Source of the DNA: Bordetella genomosp. 9
GTDB lineage: Bacteria > Pseudomonadota > Gammaproteobacteria > Burkholderiales > Burkholderiaceae_B
Assembly (NCBI RefSeq): GCF_002119725.1
Contig: NZ_CP021109.1
Coordinates: forward strand, 1,488,001-1,552,000
Direction: 5' to 3'
Length of the DNA stretch: 64,000 bases
Positions 48,890 to 58,704 of the stretch are shown one piece after another (position 1 is the first letter of the stretch; each line of letters opens with the position of its first letter). Position numbers and translations under genes: made by a program. The notes under the pieces are model-generated. The model was given only the letters and a program-made list of their open reading frames with translations. It made no database searches and had not been told where the DNA came from.

Positions 48890-50619
48890 CGGGCTGAGGG
48901 CGGCACGCGCAGCAGGCGGAAGACTTCACTGCGGTCGGACAGACGGCCGCCCTGCCACAGGACATCCGCGCCTTCGCTGTATGCGGCCGTGCCGTCCTTC
49001 AAGCTGCTGCGCGTGGTCTGCTGCAGGATCAGCGTGCAGCGGTTGTCGTAGGGGAAGTTCAGATTCTCGAACACCAGGAACGAGGCGCGTTGCCCGTTGC
49101 CCAGACCCAGGCCGCGCACGCATTCGCCAGGGCGCTTGTTGCGCGCGATCGCATCGGCCAGTTCGGCCGACACCTGGCGGTAGCTGCGCGCGTAGTTGAC
49201 CGGCGGCTGCCACAGCAGCACCAGCAGGATCCAGGTGGCGGCCAGGCCGGCGGCCGACATGACCGTTCCGCGCCACAGCGCCGTGGGCCTGACGCGCAAC
49301 CGCCACACCACCAGGACAATCCATCCGGTGGTGACCGCAAGCGCCAGCGCCACGGCGGGCCAGGAGATCTCCGGCACATAGCCGGTCGTTTGGCGCTGGA
49401 TGTTGTGTGCGATCTTCGGGGGAAAACCGAAGTTCAGCGCCACCCATCCCAGCCACACCGTGGCGGCCGTCAGGGAAAAGCACATGACGGCGAACCAGTC
49501 CAGCGTGTTGACGACGCCACGCCGCAACGTCGGCAGGGAGAACGCCGCCAGGCAGGCGCAGGGCACGGCCAGCAGGATGAACTCCGCTTCGGTCGGTTCA
49601 TCGGTGAAGCCGATCAGCAGCAGGGGGCAGACCGCCATGGCCATCGGCAGCCAGACGTGGGGCGCGTAGCGCCAGCCCCGCCAGCGCCACAGCGCCAGAA
49701 TGGCGAATGGCCAGGTCGGCCACAGGTACCAGGGCAGGTCCCGCAGCGTGCGCAGCAGATCGCCCGGGTCCGGCCAGGCATAGTTGTCGATGTTCCACAG
49801 CTTCCAGTTGCGCACCCAGTACTCGCTGGTGCGGGTCGCCGGGATCCACCATGCCAGCATGATGGCGGCGCACAGCACGACGCTGACGGCCAGCCAGCGG
49901 CGCTGCGTCCACAGAGGGCTTTTCGGATGGAAAGCCAGCAGGCTTCCCAGCATGATCGGCAAGGCGCCGACCCAGCCACGAATCAGGAAGGAGGCGGCCA
50001 GCGCCAGCCCCAGACTGGCGGCGCCGAGCAAAGGCCGGTCCAGCATCCGCGCCAGGGAATAGAAGGCGAAGGCCTGCGCCGCCATGATGGCGGGGATTTC
50101 CGAGGTCTCGTGGACGCGCTGCAGGATCCCGACGGTGGCCAGCAGCAGCAGCAGGGCGGCGTCCGCCAACATGCGCCCGTAGTCGCGCACCGTGGGTTCG
50201 CCGCCGAATGGCAGAGCCAGCGGTTGGGCTTCCGGGCGCCGGCCCAGCAGGTAGGTGCCGTACCACAGCGAGATCGTGGTGATCGCGAACCACAGCAGGT
50301 TGGGCAGGCGGCCCGCCGTGATCTCACCCATTTCGGAACCGAAGAGCCACATGGCGCCGCCGCCCACCCAGGTGATCAGGGGGCCTTCTTCGGCGTGCGC
50401 AAGGTGGCCCACTTGCGGCAGCAGCCAGGTGTGCCCGCCATCGCGCACGGCCGTCAGCATGGTCGCCAGGCCCACCACGTCGTCCGTCTTCCACGGATCG
50501 CGCATGAACAGGCCGAAGACGATATAGGCAACGCACAGCCCAAGCAGTGCCAGCCGGGGCAGCTTGACGGTGGCCGGCGCGGTCAGCCGGGCAGGGGTGG
50601 TGTGTGATATCGGGGACAC
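48886..50619 (-). CDS. ArnT-like membrane glycosyltransferase (GT39/83 type)
   Basis: A 577-residue protein with a dozen or so hydrophobic helices and the N-terminal periplasmic-loop pattern MRDPWKTDDVVGLATM, where the aspartate pair resembles the catalytic DE/DD motif of ArnT/PMT-type transferases. Later come RVHETSEIPAIMAAQAFAFYS and SFLIRGWVG. Such enzymes move a sugar from undecaprenyl or dolichyl phosphate to lipid A, glycan or protein at the outer face of the inner membrane; the substrate is unknown. Translation seems to begin at GTG 50619 without a ribosome binding site; a TACAGT seven bases upstream is notable. Confidence 0.78.
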   Translation of the reverse strand: MSPISHTTPARLTAPATVKLPRLALLGLCVAYIVFGLFMRDPWKTDDVVGLATMLTAVRDGGHTWLLPQVGHLAHAEEGPLITWVGGGAMWLFGSEMGEITAGRLPNLLWFAITTISLWYGTYLLGRRPEAQPLALPFGGEPTVRDYGRMLADAALLLLLATVGILQRVHETSEIPAIMAAQAFAFYSLARMLDRPLLGAASLGLALAASFLIRGWVGALPIMLGSLLAFHPKSPLWTQRRWLAVSVVLCAAIMLAWWIPATRTSEYWVRNWKLWNIDNYAWPDPGDLLRTLRDLPWYLWPTWPFAILALWRWRGWRYAPHVWLPMAMAVCPLLLIGFTDEPTEAEFILLAVPCACLAAFSLPTLRRGVVNTLDWFAVMCFSLTAATVWLGWVALNFGFPPKIAHNIQRQTTGYVPEISWPAVALALAVTTGWIVLVVWRLRVRPTALWRGTVMSAAGLAATWILLVLLWQPPVNYARSYRQVSAELADAIARNKRPGECVRGLGLGNGQRASFLVFENLNFPYDNRCTLILQQTTRSSLKDGTAAYSEGADVLWQGGRLSDRSEVFRLLRVPPSAR

Positions 50620-50728
50620 GAAGCGTACTGTACCGGATTGGCGAGCGTGGACTTACTGCGCTGATGGGCGACCCCTCGTTGGGGCGGGATCCTGAATGGC
50701 GCCGGCATGGCCGGCTTGCTGCCCGGAC

Positions 50729-50759
50729 AAAAAAAAGCAGCCCGCAGGCTGCTTTTTTT
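50729..50759 (-). terminator. Terminator after rpmE2 (bidirectional form)
   Basis: AGCAGCC and GGCTGCT form a 7-bp stem with loop CGCA, flanked by A7-8 on one side and T7 on the other, so it can end transcription in both directions. It lies 22 bp beyond the rpmE2 stop. Confidence 0.9.
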
Positions 50760-50780
50760 CCGGCGTGCGCGCTGCCGCGA

Positions 50781-51044
50781 TCAAGCCGCCTTGCCGGCGC
50801 CCGTGGTGCGGGCGAAACGCGCGCGGAATTTTTCCACACGGCCGGTTTCGACGATACGGGTCTGCGCCCCGGTGTAGAAGGGATGCGACTTCGAGGTCAC
50901 ATCGCACTTGAACAGCGGATAGGTCTTGCCGTCCAGATCGATGGTTTCACGCGTGTTGACGGTGGAGCCGATGATGAACTTGTCGCCCGTCTGGACGTCC
51001 ATGAACACCACTTCGCGGTATTCGGGGTGGGTATTCTGCTTCAT
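50781..51044 (-). CDS. rpmE2: 50S ribosomal protein L31 type B
   Basis: An 87-residue L31 of the zinc-independent type B: MKQNTHPEYREVVFMDVQTG, then TVNTRETIDLDGKTYPLFKCDVTSKSHPFYTG (about residues 29-60), with one cysteine and no CxxC pair. Type B forms replace zinc-binding L31 when zinc is scarce in some bacteria; whether a type A copy exists here is unknown. The start at 51044 is the family's start; the longer frame upstream is not. Its promoter and terminator are both clear. Confidence 0.95.
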   Translation of the reverse strand: MKQNTHPEYREVVFMDVQTGDKFIIGSTVNTRETIDLDGKTYPLFKCDVTSKSHPFYTGAQTRIVETGRVEKFRARFARTTGAGKAA

Positions 51045-51183
51045 GACTAATCCTTGAATATGCGGGTCGCCGGCCGAAAGCGGTGAAAGCAACGAAACTG
51101 CCGCAGCCAGCCCAGAGCTCGCTCGGCCAAGTCCGCCATCGGTCACCGTCACCTGTCGGTCACGTATCCAGAAAGAACTCGGC

Positions 51184-51213
51184 ATTCTAGCCCGAACGCG
51201 GCCGCATCCGCAA
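51184..51213 (-). promoter_or_regulatory. Promoter of rpmE2
   Basis: On the minus strand TTGCGG (51208-51213) and TAGAAT (51184-51189) are 18 bp apart, followed by GCCGAGTTC. The 5' leader would be about 130 nt. The -10 box and discriminator almost match those of rplS. Confidence 0.55.
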
Positions 51214-51240
51214 GCGCAGCGCCCGTATCGGGAGGGGCGG

Positions 51241-51921
51241 TCACATCCTCCCTTGCTCCGCCATGGACAGGGCTGCGCCGCCCGCCACGATCAGGTGATC
51301 CAGCAGCCGCACGTCGACCAGCGCCAGCGCTTCCTTCAGATGGCGAGTCAGCCTTTGGTCAGCCTCGCTGGGGGTGGCCAGGCCGGAAGGGTGGTTGTGC
51401 GCCAGGATGAGCGCCGCGGCGTGGTGGCGCAGCGCGTCGCGCACGACCTCGCGCGGATAGACCGAAGCCTGCGACAGGGTGCCGCGGGCCACCTCGCCGG
51501 TGGCGACGAGCCGCAGCCGGTTATCCAGATAGAGCGCGATGCAATGTTCGACTTCGCGGTGCCCGAGCAGCGCGACGCAGTATTGCTTGACGCGGGCCGG
51601 CTGGTCCAGCGCGCAGCCCGCGCCCAGCTCTTCCCGCATGGCGCGCCGCGCCAGCTCCAGGACGCTCAGCACCTGGCAGCTTTTGGCGCTGCCCAGGCCA
51701 TGGACTTTCGTCAGGGTCTCCGGCCTGGCCGCGAACAGGCCGCGCAGGCCGTCGAAATGCGCCAGGATGTCGCGGGCCAGGGCCAGCACGGGTCGGCCCG
51801 CCGTGCCGGTTCGCAGCACGATGGCGAGCAGTTCGGCGTCGGTCAGCACGGCGGGGCCATGCCGAAGCAGCCGTTCGCGGGGACGCTCTTCGGCGGCAAG
51901 GGGCGGGCGGGCAAGCAGCAT
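51241..51921 (-). CDS. radC: RadC family JAB1/MPN protein
   Basis: A 226-residue protein with an N-terminal helix-hairpin-helix region ([14 protein letters not shown]) and a JAMM metalloprotease-like domain ([14 protein letters not shown]). Though named for DNA repair, RadC has no proven repair role. It diverges from fkpB across 53 bp. The annotation by family is firm; the function is not known. Confidence 0.92.
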   Translation of the reverse strand: MLLARPPLAAEERPRERLLRHGPAVLTDAELLAIVLRTGTAGRPVLALARDILAHFDGLRGLFAARPETLTKVHGLGSAKSCQVLSVLELARRAMREELGAGCALDQPARVKQYCVALLGHREVEHCIALYLDNRLRLVATGEVARGTLSQASVYPREVVRDALRHHAAALILAHNHPSGLATPSEADQRLTRHLKEALALVDVRLLDHLIVAGGAALSMAEQGRM

Positions 51922-51974
51922 GGCAGTATCCCTGGGTCTAAAATGGCGGATTCACCCCATTACGGTGGCATATC

Positions 51975-52451
51975 TTGAGCACCGCTACGTCCAGCACGAA
52001 TGTTTTTGTCCGTCCGGATTCCTACCTGACGCTGCACTACCGCATCGTCCTTGCCTCGGGACCGGGCGAAGGATCCGTCTTCGCCGATACCTTTACCGGG
52101 CGGCCGGCCACGCTGCAATTGGGCGCGGGCCAGTGGGCCCCCGGCATGGAGGCCGCGCTGGTCGGACAGGCCGAGGGCAGCCGGTTCAGCGTGACGCTGC
52201 CGGCGGCCGATGCCTACGGCGAGCGCAACCCCGACCTGATCCAGCGCGTCAGCCGCGCCATGCTGGCCGAACACGCCGGCGCCGACGCCAGCTTCGATCC
52301 GGGCGACCTGGTCGAATTCCAGGCGCCCAACGGCGGCCGATATTCCGGCGTGCTGAAATCGATGGACGACGATGGCGCGCTCTTCGATTTCAACCATCCG
52401 CTGGCCGGCACGGACCTGAGGCTGGACGTCCACATCCTGGGGGTGCTGTGA
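51975..52451 (+). CDS. fkpB: FKBP-type peptidyl-prolyl isomerase (FkpB/SlpA-like)
   Basis: A 158-residue prolyl isomerase of the SlyD/FkpB group with an inserted-flap domain: [35 protein letters not shown] (split here as family segments, residues 35-58), and [21 protein letters not shown] at the end. It assists folding in the cytoplasm. The only reasonable start in frame is TTG 51975. The stop overlaps the ispH start by 1 bp; fkpB-ispH pairing is conserved in proteobacteria. Confidence 0.9.
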   Translation: MSTATSSTNVFVRPDSYLTLHYRIVLASGPGEGSVFADTFTGRPATLQLGAGQWAPGMEAALVGQAEGSRFSVTLPAADAYGERNPDLIQRVSRAMLAEHAGADASFDPGDLVEFQAPNGGRYSGVLKSMDDDGALFDFNHPLAGTDLRLDVHILGVL

Positions 52452-53434
52452 TGAACCGCCCCGTCACGCGTCCCGACGCCGAGGTCGTGCTGGCGCAGCC
52501 GCGCGGCTTCTGCGCCGGCGTCGATCGCGCCATCGACATCGTCGAGCGTGCGCTGGAACTGCACGGCGCGCCCATTTACGTGCGTCATGAAATCGTCCAC
52601 AACCGCTATGTGGTCGAGGACTTGCGCCGCAAGGGCGCGATCTTCATCGATGAACTGGATGAGGCGCCGGCCGGCGCCATCGTCGTCTTTTCCGCCCACG
52701 GCGTATCCAAGGCGGTGCGCGCCGAGGCCGAAGCCCGCGGGCTGCAGGTGTTCGACGCCACGTGTCCGCTCGTCACCAAGGTGCACGTGGAAGTTGCCCG
52801 CATGCGGGCCGCCGGGCGCGAAATCATCATGATCGGCCACAAGGGGCACCCGGAAGTCGAGGGCACGCTCGGTCAGTCGCGAGACGGCATGTACCTGGTG
52901 GAAACGGTCGAAGACGTGCAGGCGCTGCAGGTGTCCGACCCGGAACAGCTCGCGTTCGTGACCCAGACCACGCTATCGGTGGACGATGCGGCGGCCGTGG
53001 CGGCCGCGCTGAAGGCGCGTTTCCCCGCCATCGTGGAGCCGCGCAAAAGCGATATCTGCTATGCCACGCAGAACCGCCAGGATGCGGTAAAGCTGCTGGC
53101 GCCGCAATGCGACCTGGTGCTGGTGGTAGGCAGTCCCAACAGCTCGAATTCGAATCGCCTGCGCGAGGTTGCCGAACGCAAGGGGGTCGCCGCGTATCTG
53201 GTGGACAGCGCCGACGGCATCCAGGCAGAGTGGCTGGAAGGCCGCCAGCGCATCGGCATTACGGCCGGAGCCTCCGCGCCCGAAGTGCTGGTCCAGCAGG
53301 TCGTGGACCGCGTGCGTGAATTGGGGGCGGTGTCCGTGCGGACCATGCCCGGCCTCGAAGAAAACGTCGCCTTCCCCTTGCCGAAAGGCTTGTCGCGCAA
53401 GACCGCCGACGCCAATCGCACGCCCGCGTCCTGA
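52451..53434 (+). CDS. ispH: 4-hydroxy-3-methylbut-2-enyl diphosphate reductase
   Basis: IspH (327 aa) makes IPP and DMAPP in the last step of the MEP isoprenoid pathway. It is a [4Fe-4S] enzyme; cluster ligands are Cys21 ([12 protein letters not shown]), Cys105 (DATCPLVTK) and Cys203 ([10 protein letters not shown]). [12 protein letters not shown] is another family signature. The gene begins at the fkpB stop, so the two are translationally coupled. Confidence 0.96.
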   Translation: MNRPVTRPDAEVVLAQPRGFCAGVDRAIDIVERALELHGAPIYVRHEIVHNRYVVEDLRRKGAIFIDELDEAPAGAIVVFSAHGVSKAVRAEAEARGLQVFDATCPLVTKVHVEVARMRAAGREIIMIGHKGHPEVEGTLGQSRDGMYLVETVEDVQALQVSDPEQLAFVTQTTLSVDDAAAVAAALKARFPAIVEPRKSDICYATQNRQDAVKLLAPQCDLVLVVGSPNSSNSNRLREVAERKGVAAYLVDSADGIQAEWLEGRQRIGITAGASAPEVLVQQVVDRVRELGAVSVRTMPGLEENVAFPLPKGLSRKTADANRTPAS

Positions 53435-53461
53435 CCGTCGCGGCGTACTTCAGGAGTCCGC

Positions 53462-54106
53462 ATGCAGCTGTACAGCTATTTCCGCAGTTCCGCCGCGTAT
53501 CGCGTCCGCATTGCCTTGAATCTGAAGGGCCTGGCCTACACCTGCGTTCCCATTCATCTGCTGAAGGATGGCGGGCAGCAGCTGAAGCCGGACTACACAA
53601 GGCTGAATCCCCAGGCGCTGGTGCCCACGCTGGTGGACGGCGATGCGGTGCTCACGCAATCGCTCGCAATCATCGAGTATCTGGACGAAACTTACCCGTC
53701 GGCGCCCTTGCTGCCGGCCACGCCGCTCGCCCGCGCGCGGGTGCGCGCATTGGCGCAGAACATTGCCTGCGACATCCACCCTCTGAATAATTTGCGAGTG
53801 CTGCGTTATCTGAAGCGGGAAATGAATCTGCCCGACGAGGCGCGCGATACCTGGTACCGGCACTGGGTGGAAACGGGCCTGCTGGCGCTGGAAAAGATGC
53901 TGGCGGATTCTCCGGAAACGGGCACGTACTGCCATGGCGATACGCCGACGCTGGCCGATACGTGTTTGGTCCCGCAATTGTTCAACGCGCGCCGGCTGAA
54001 GTGCGATCTGTCTGCGATGCCTACCGTCGTGCGGATCGACGAGGCATGCCGCGCCTTGCCGGCCTTCCAGCAGGCGGCGCCGGAAAACCAGCCCGACGCG
54101 GAATAG
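53462..54106 (+). CDS. maiA: Maleylacetoacetate isomerase (zeta GST)
   Basis: A 214-residue zeta-class glutathione transferase. The signature SYFRSSAAYRVRIALNLKGL and NPQALVPTLVDGD are those of MaiA. It isomerises maleylacetoacetate to fumarylacetoacetate in tyrosine/homogentisate breakdown, or the analogous maleylpyruvate. No other genes of that pathway are nearby, so the substrate is inferred. CAGGAG precedes the ATG. It is convergent with garD; a GC hairpin without T-run (54113-54145) lies between. Confidence 0.88.
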   Translation: MQLYSYFRSSAAYRVRIALNLKGLAYTCVPIHLLKDGGQQLKPDYTRLNPQALVPTLVDGDAVLTQSLAIIEYLDETYPSAPLLPATPLARARVRALAQNIACDIHPLNNLRVLRYLKREMNLPDEARDTWYRHWVETGLLALEKMLADSPETGTYCHGDTPTLADTCLVPQLFNARRLKCDLSAMPTVVRIDEACRALPAFQQAAPENQPDAE

Positions 54107-54168
54107 GCGGTTGCCCGGCGCGGCCGACGTGCGCTGGCGCCGGGCGCGGCTTCCCAGAAACCAGGCCG

Positions 54169-55722
54169 TCAGGTCACCGGCGCCGGATTGAACAGCGCCA
54201 GGGAGTTGTGCAGGCGCAGCGCTTCCGCACAGCTTTTGCGGCGTCCGCTGGCGACGTCGAGCATCGTGTGGAACAGTTCCCAACCGACGTCGGCAATGCT
54301 GGCTTCACCCGTGGCGATTCGTCCCGCGTTGACGTCCATCAGATCGTGCCACCGCCGCGCCAGATCGTTGCGCGTGGCCACCTTGATCACCGGCACTTCC
54401 GCCAATCCGTAGGGCGTGCCCCGGCCCGTGGTGAAGACGTGCAGGTTCATGCCGGCGGCGAGCTGCAGCGTGCCGCAGATGAAGTCGCTGGCCGGCGTGG
54501 CCGTATAGAGAAGGCCCTTGACCGTGGCCCTTTCGCCGGGCGGCACCACCCCCGATATCGCCGAACGGCCGGATTTGGCGATCGAGCCCATCGCTTTTTC
54601 GACGATATTCGACAGGCCGCCCTTTTTATTGCCTGGCGACGTATTGGCGCTGCGGTCGGCCGCCCCGCGCGCCAGGTAGGCGTCGTACCACGCCATCTCG
54701 CGGATCAGGGCCTGAGCGATCTCGGGCGTGGCGGCGCGCGCGGTCAGTTGCGCGATACCGTCCCGCACTTCGGTGTTTTCGGAAAACATCACGGTGGCGC
54801 CGGCGCGCACGAGCAAGTCGCTGGCGTAGCCTACCGCCGGATTCGCGGTGATGCCGGAAAAGGCATCGCTGCCGCCGCACTGCACGCCCACAACGAGGTC
54901 GGAGACCGGACATTGCACGCGGCGCCGCTGGTCCAGGATGGCCAGGTGGCGCTTTGCCGTTTCCATGATGGACCGCACCATCGAGTCGAAGCCGACGTGC
55001 GCTTCGTCCTGCAAGGTGACCAGGTCCACGCGGTTGCCGCCGTCCAGGACGGGGATGCTGCCGGGCGGCATGAGCCGGTCCGGCTGCAGCTTTTCACAGC
55101 CCAGGCTCACCATCATGGCCGTGCCGCCGAAATTGGGATTCAACGCGATGTTGCGCAGCGTACGGATGGGAATGATGGCGTCGGGCGCGTCGATGGCGAC
55201 GCCGCAGCCGTAGGTGTGTTCCAGGCCGATGACGTCATCGACGTTGGGATAGCGGGGAAGCAATTCTTCCCGTATGCGTTTCACCGCATGTTCGACGACG
55301 CCGGAAACGCATTGGACCGTGGTGGTGATGGCCAGGATGTTGCGCGTGCCAACGGACCCGTCGGCATTGCGGTAGCCCATGAAGGTATAGCCCTCCAGCG
55401 GTTCGGCGGGGGGCGGAACCCGGGTGGAAAGCGGCAGCTCATCGAGCCTGGGCGCGGCCGGCAGGGTAGTCACCCGTTCGTTCACCCAGCTGCCGCGGGG
55501 CAGGGAGCGGGCAGCGTAGCCGATCGTGACGCCGTAGCGGACGATGGCATCGCCTTCTTCGAGGTCGCGCAAGGCGACTTTGTGGCCCTGCGGAACGGCT
55601 TCACGCAGGGTCAGACCGTCGTCGAACACGGCGCCGGCGGGCAGCCCGCCGTCGTTCACGACGATGGCGACGTTGTCATCGTCGTGGATGCGGATATAGA
55701 GGGGTGTCTGGGGCTCGGACAT
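54169..55722 (-). CDS. garD: Galactarate dehydratase
   Basis: GarD (517 aa) is an iron-dependent UxaA-family dehydratase that converts galactarate to 5-dehydro-4-deoxy-D-glucarate. The N-terminus holds an SAF domain ([21 protein letters not shown], residues about 10-30; MPQG-like [11 protein letters not shown]); the core shows [26 protein letters not shown] and [17 protein letters not shown]. Length is close to E. coli GarD (523). The start at 55722 is chosen over 55806, which would run over the operator. It is divergent from kdgD, whose enzyme uses its product. Confidence 0.93.
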   Translation of the reverse strand: MSEPQTPLYIRIHDDDNVAIVVNDGGLPAGAVFDDGLTLREAVPQGHKVALRDLEEGDAIVRYGVTIGYAARSLPRGSWVNERVTTLPAAPRLDELPLSTRVPPPAEPLEGYTFMGYRNADGSVGTRNILAITTTVQCVSGVVEHAVKRIREELLPRYPNVDDVIGLEHTYGCGVAIDAPDAIIPIRTLRNIALNPNFGGTAMMVSLGCEKLQPDRLMPPGSIPVLDGGNRVDLVTLQDEAHVGFDSMVRSIMETAKRHLAILDQRRRVQCPVSDLVVGVQCGGSDAFSGITANPAVGYASDLLVRAGATVMFSENTEVRDGIAQLTARAATPEIAQALIREMAWYDAYLARGAADRSANTSPGNKKGGLSNIVEKAMGSIAKSGRSAISGVVPPGERATVKGLLYTATPASDFICGTLQLAAGMNLHVFTTGRGTPYGLAEVPVIKVATRNDLARRWHDLMDVNAGRIATGEASIADVGWELFHTMLDVASGRRKSCAEALRLHNSLALFNPAPVT

Positions 55723-55770
55723 GATGGCGGTGTGGAGGCAGGGCGGGGGTTCCCGTCCGACGTAATGTTT

Positions 55771-55782
55771 GTCATCGTACAA
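55771..55782. promoter_or_regulatory. Half-operator upstream of garD
   Basis: GTCATCGTACAA is the inverse of TTGTACGATGAC and so repeats, in opposite orientation, the TTGTACGATAAC part of the palindrome at 55891-55910. It lies about 50 bp before the garD start. Confidence 0.5.
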
Positions 55783-55890
55783 GGAACGGCCCAGCTTGTC
55801 AGCCAAGTTTGGCTTGCAGGGCGGAAATGTATGTGCGGATCAGGCGGCAACTGGTTGGCTGGCAGTGGAGTTGGCGCGGTATACCGATAT

Positions 55891-55910
55891 GTTGTACGAT
55901 AACGTATAAC
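55891..55910. promoter_or_regulatory. Probable GntR-family operator upstream of kdgD
   Basis: GTTGTACGATAACGTATAAC is a 20-bp imperfect palindrome (16 of 20 positions symmetric). A weak promoter, TTGGCG-18 bp-TACGAT (55871-55900), would overlap it and start near 55908. The nearby GntR/HutC-type regulator is the natural candidate to bind. Confidence 0.62.
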
Positions 55911-55934
55911 TTCAACGACCCACCACGCGCCCAC

Positions 55935-56849
55935 ATGACCACGCCGCAAGAACTCAAGCAAATCATCTCCCATGGCCTCCTGTCTTTTCCGATCACGGAC
56001 TTCGACGAGCAGGGCGATTTTCGTCCGAAGTCCTACATCGAGCGCCTGGAATGGCTGGCGCCGTACGGCGCCAGCGCCCTGTTCGCCGCCGGCGGCACCG
56101 GGGAATACTTCTCGTTGGCCCCCGCCGAATATGCGGACGTGATTCGCACGGCCGTGCAGACCTGCGCGGGCAAGGTGCCCATTCTTGCCGGGGCGGGCGG
56201 TCCGACACGCACGGCCATCGCCTATGCGCAGGAAGCCGAGCGCCTGGGCGCCCATGGCATCCTGTTGATGCCCCATTACCTGACCGAAGCCAGCCAGGAC
56301 GGCATCGCGGCGCACGTGGAGCAGGTGTGCAAATCGCTGAAGATCGGCGTCATCGTTTACAACCGCGCCAATTCGCGCCTGGGGCCGGACCATCTGCGCC
56401 GGCTTGCGGATCGCTGCCCGAACCTGATCGGGTTCAAGGACGGCGTCGGCGACATTGAGAACATGGTGCGCGTGCGCCGGGCGCTGGGCGACCGTTTCGC
56501 CTATCTGGGCGGCCTGCCGACGGCGGAAGTCTACGCGGCGGCCTACAAGGCGCTGGGCGTGCCGGTGTATTCCTCGGCCGTTTTCAATTTCATCCCGAAG
56601 ACTGCCATGCAGTTCTACCGCGCTGTCGCCAGCGACGACCACGCAACCATCGGCAAACTGCTCGACGAGTTCTTCCTGCCGTACCTGGACATACGCAACC
56701 GCCGTCCGGGGTATGCCGTCAGCATCGTGAAGGCGGGCGCCCGCCTGGTAGGGCGCGATGCCGGGCCGGTGCGCGCGCCGTTGACGGATCTTACCGACGA
56801 GGAAATGGGCATGCTGGATGCGCTCATCCGCAAGCTCGGTTCGCAATAA
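55935..56849 (+). CDS. kdgD: 5-dehydro-4-deoxyglucarate dehydratase
   Basis: KdgD (304 aa) is a dihydrodipicolinate synthase-family lyase that dehydrates and decarboxylates 5-dehydro-4-deoxyglucarate to 2,5-dioxopentanoate. Visible features are [27 protein letters not shown], the tyrosine in VIVYNRAN and the Schiff-base lysine in [16 protein letters not shown] 55935 has no strong ribosome binding site. Together with GarD it makes an alpha-ketoglutarate-semialdehyde route; the dehydrogenase for the last step is not in the window. Confidence 0.93.
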   Translation: MTTPQELKQIISHGLLSFPITDFDEQGDFRPKSYIERLEWLAPYGASALFAAGGTGEYFSLAPAEYADVIRTAVQTCAGKVPILAGAGGPTRTAIAYAQEAERLGAHGILLMPHYLTEASQDGIAAHVEQVCKSLKIGVIVYNRANSRLGPDHLRRLADRCPNLIGFKDGVGDIENMVRVRRALGDRFAYLGGLPTAEVYAAAYKALGVPVYSSAVFNFIPKTAMQFYRAVASDDHATIGKLLDEFFLPYLDIRNRRPGYAVSIVKAGARLVGRDAGPVRAPLTDLTDEEMGMLDALIRKLGSQ

Positions 56850-56861
56850 GCGCCGGGCGGT

Positions 56862-56884
56862 CGGGCGCGGTGTGCCCGCGCCCG
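56862..56884. terminator. Hairpin between kdgD and the convergent dehydrogenase gene
   Basis: CGGGCGCGG pairs with CCGCGCCCG over a short TGTGC loop, followed by CTTATT. It sits exactly between the two convergent stop codons and may serve both as a weak terminator. Confidence 0.45.
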
Positions 56885-56885
56885 C

Positions 56886-57758
56886 TTATTGTTCCGATCG
56901 GCTCAGCGCGACCTGACCCAGCACGGCCAGGTCATGTTCGCCCAGGCCTTGTTCCACGGCCGCGCGCAGGCGCGCCGCAACGACCTCGCCCAGCGGCAGC
57001 GCGGCGCCGGCTTCACGCGCGGCTTGCTGCGCCAGCCCCACATCCTTCAGGCCCAGGCTGGCCTTGAATCCCGCGGGCTGATACTCGCCCTTCGCCATCA
57101 GCGCGCCGTAGCCGCTGTAGACCGGGCCCGGAAACAGCGTGCCGCCGATCAGCGTGACGAGGGTGTCGGTTTCGATGCCGTAGGCCTTCGCCAGTGCGGC
57201 GCTTTCGGCCAACGCCTCCACGGCGCTCGCCAGCATGAAGTTCACCGCCAGTTTCATCGCGTTGGCGCGATACGGCGCGTCGCCCAGCATGACGGTTTTC
57301 TGGCCAATGGCATCGAACAACGGTGCAACCGTCCGCATGCGATCGGGCGCGCCAGCGGCCAGCAGCGTCAGCTTTGCCGCCGCCGCCGAATCGGGCCGTC
57401 CCATCACCGGCGCGGCGACATAACCCACCCCGCGCGCGTCATGCGCCTGCGCGAGACGCTTGGCAGCCGGGATGGATATCGTCGCCATGTTCACGTGGAC
57501 GGCCGTGGCGTCCATGCCGGCCAGCGCCCCGCCTTCCAGGAAAACCTGCTCGACCGCCCGGTCGTCGGCGAGCATGCTGAACACAACCGGGTTGGCGCAG
57601 GCCTGCGCGGGGTCCCTGGCGATGCGGGCGCCCTGGCCGGCGAGCGGCGCGGCGGCGTCGGCGGACCGGTTCCACACCGTGACGGTATGGCCGGCCTTCA
57701 AAAGATTGGCCGCGATCGCGCGGCCCATATTGCCCAAACCGATGAATCCGATGTCCAT
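56886..57758 (-). CDS. NAD(P)-dependent beta-hydroxyacid dehydrogenase (GarR/HIBADH family)
   Basis: A 290-residue dehydrogenase with the Rossmann motif IGFIGLGNMGRAIAANL and the family catalytic lysine in ANAMKLAVNFML. The region FSMLADDRAVEQVFL and PVMGRPDSAAAAKLTLLAAG fit the 3-hydroxyisobutyrate/tartronate semialdehyde reductase family. In the galactarate context a role like GarR is tempting, but KdgD bypasses tartronate semialdehyde, so the substrate is open. It is followed by the regulator gene upstream (31 bp apart) on the same strand. Confidence 0.82.
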   Translation of the reverse strand: MDIGFIGLGNMGRAIAANLLKAGHTVTVWNRSADAAAPLAGQGARIARDPAQACANPVVFSMLADDRAVEQVFLEGGALAGMDATAVHVNMATISIPAAKRLAQAHDARGVGYVAAPVMGRPDSAAAAKLTLLAAGAPDRMRTVAPLFDAIGQKTVMLGDAPYRANAMKLAVNFMLASAVEALAESAALAKAYGIETDTLVTLIGGTLFPGPVYSGYGALMAKGEYQPAGFKASLGLKDVGLAQQAAREAGAALPLGEVVAARLRAAVEQGLGEHDLAVLGQVALSRSEQ

Positions 57759-57789
57759 GGCGTATGCCTCCAGACTCGCCGGCGGAAAT

Positions 57790-58542
57790 TCAGGCGCCGC
57801 CGGTGTATTCCTGGCCCAAGTATTCGTAGGCGTCGGTATTCACGTGCGACACGCGCCATTCCACCGGCTGACGGTGATAGGAATAGGCCACGCGGCGGAT
57901 CTGCAGCAGCGCCTGGCCTTGCGCGATGCCGAGCCACGACGCATGCGCCGGGCTGGCCTGGCAGGTTCGCAGGCGCTCGTCGGTGGCGATGACGTTCACG
58001 CCGAACGTGTCCTGATAAAGACTATACAGGGTGCTCGGGCGCTCCCGCAGCGTGCGTTCCGTCATCCCGGGGAACAGCGCTTCGGGAAGCGTGACTTCGT
58101 CGACCATCACGACGTCGCCGTTCAGCGACAGCACGTTGCTGAACTCGAAAACCTGGGCGCCTGCCGGCAGTCCGAGCTTCTCGCGTGCCAGCGGCGTGGC
58201 GCGTACGCGCCTGAACCGCATGAGTTCGGTGGTGGGGTAGGCCTTCTTCCCATCCTGACGCACGATGCGGAAGAACTTGAAGAAATGCGAATTGCGCGTG
58301 TGGACCGCCACATAGGTGCCACGCCCCTGGTGCCGGACCAGGATGTTTTCGGCCGCCAGTTCGTCCACGGCCTTGCGCAAGGTGCCGATGGACACCCCGA
58401 AGCGTTCGGCCAAGACCTTCTCCGGCGGTATGGCTTCGCCCTGTTTCCACTCCCCATGCGCGAGGGCCGTCAAGATCGCTTGTTTGACCTGTTCGTAAAG
58501 CGGGCTGCCCAGAGGCACTGCAGACGACAGCGGATAATTCAT
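57790..58542 (-). CDS. GntR/HutC-family transcriptional regulator (UTRA domain)
   Basis: A 250-residue regulator: an N-terminal GntR winged helix (SPLYEQVKQAILTALAHGEW, PPEKVLAERFGVSIGTLRKAV, GTYVAVH) and a C-terminal UTRA effector domain ending in SYHRQPVEWRVSHVNTDAYEY. It probably senses an aldarate or pathway intermediate and controls the garD/kdgD region, where a matching palindrome exists. GGAAG six bases upstream supports ATG 58542. A TATAAT on the minus strand at 58631-58636 could be its -10 box. Confidence 0.87.
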   Translation of the reverse strand: MNYPLSSAVPLGSPLYEQVKQAILTALAHGEWKQGEAIPPEKVLAERFGVSIGTLRKAVDELAAENILVRHQGRGTYVAVHTRNSHFFKFFRIVRQDGKKAYPTTELMRFRRVRATPLAREKLGLPAGAQVFEFSNVLSLNGDVVMVDEVTLPEALFPGMTERTLRERPSTLYSLYQDTFGVNVIATDERLRTCQASPAHASWLGIAQGQALLQIRRVAYSYHRQPVEWRVSHVNTDAYEYLGQEYTGGA

Positions 58543-58704
58543 ATCGCTTCCAACATAATGGGGCGGATTGTAAGGCGTCGCCGATTGCGCAGGGATGGCG
58601 GCGAGCCGGGCCCGCACCGGATCCGGACGGATTATATATATCATTCATATGACCGGATCCGCGGCGGCCCGTCCCACTTCTGGTAACGAGATGTGGGACG
58701 CTCG

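Noticed and set aside
55723..55806. Longer GarD starting at 55806
   Set aside because: The extra 28 residues cover the proposed operator half-site and lack homology; [13 protein letters not shown] is the usual kind of N-terminus.
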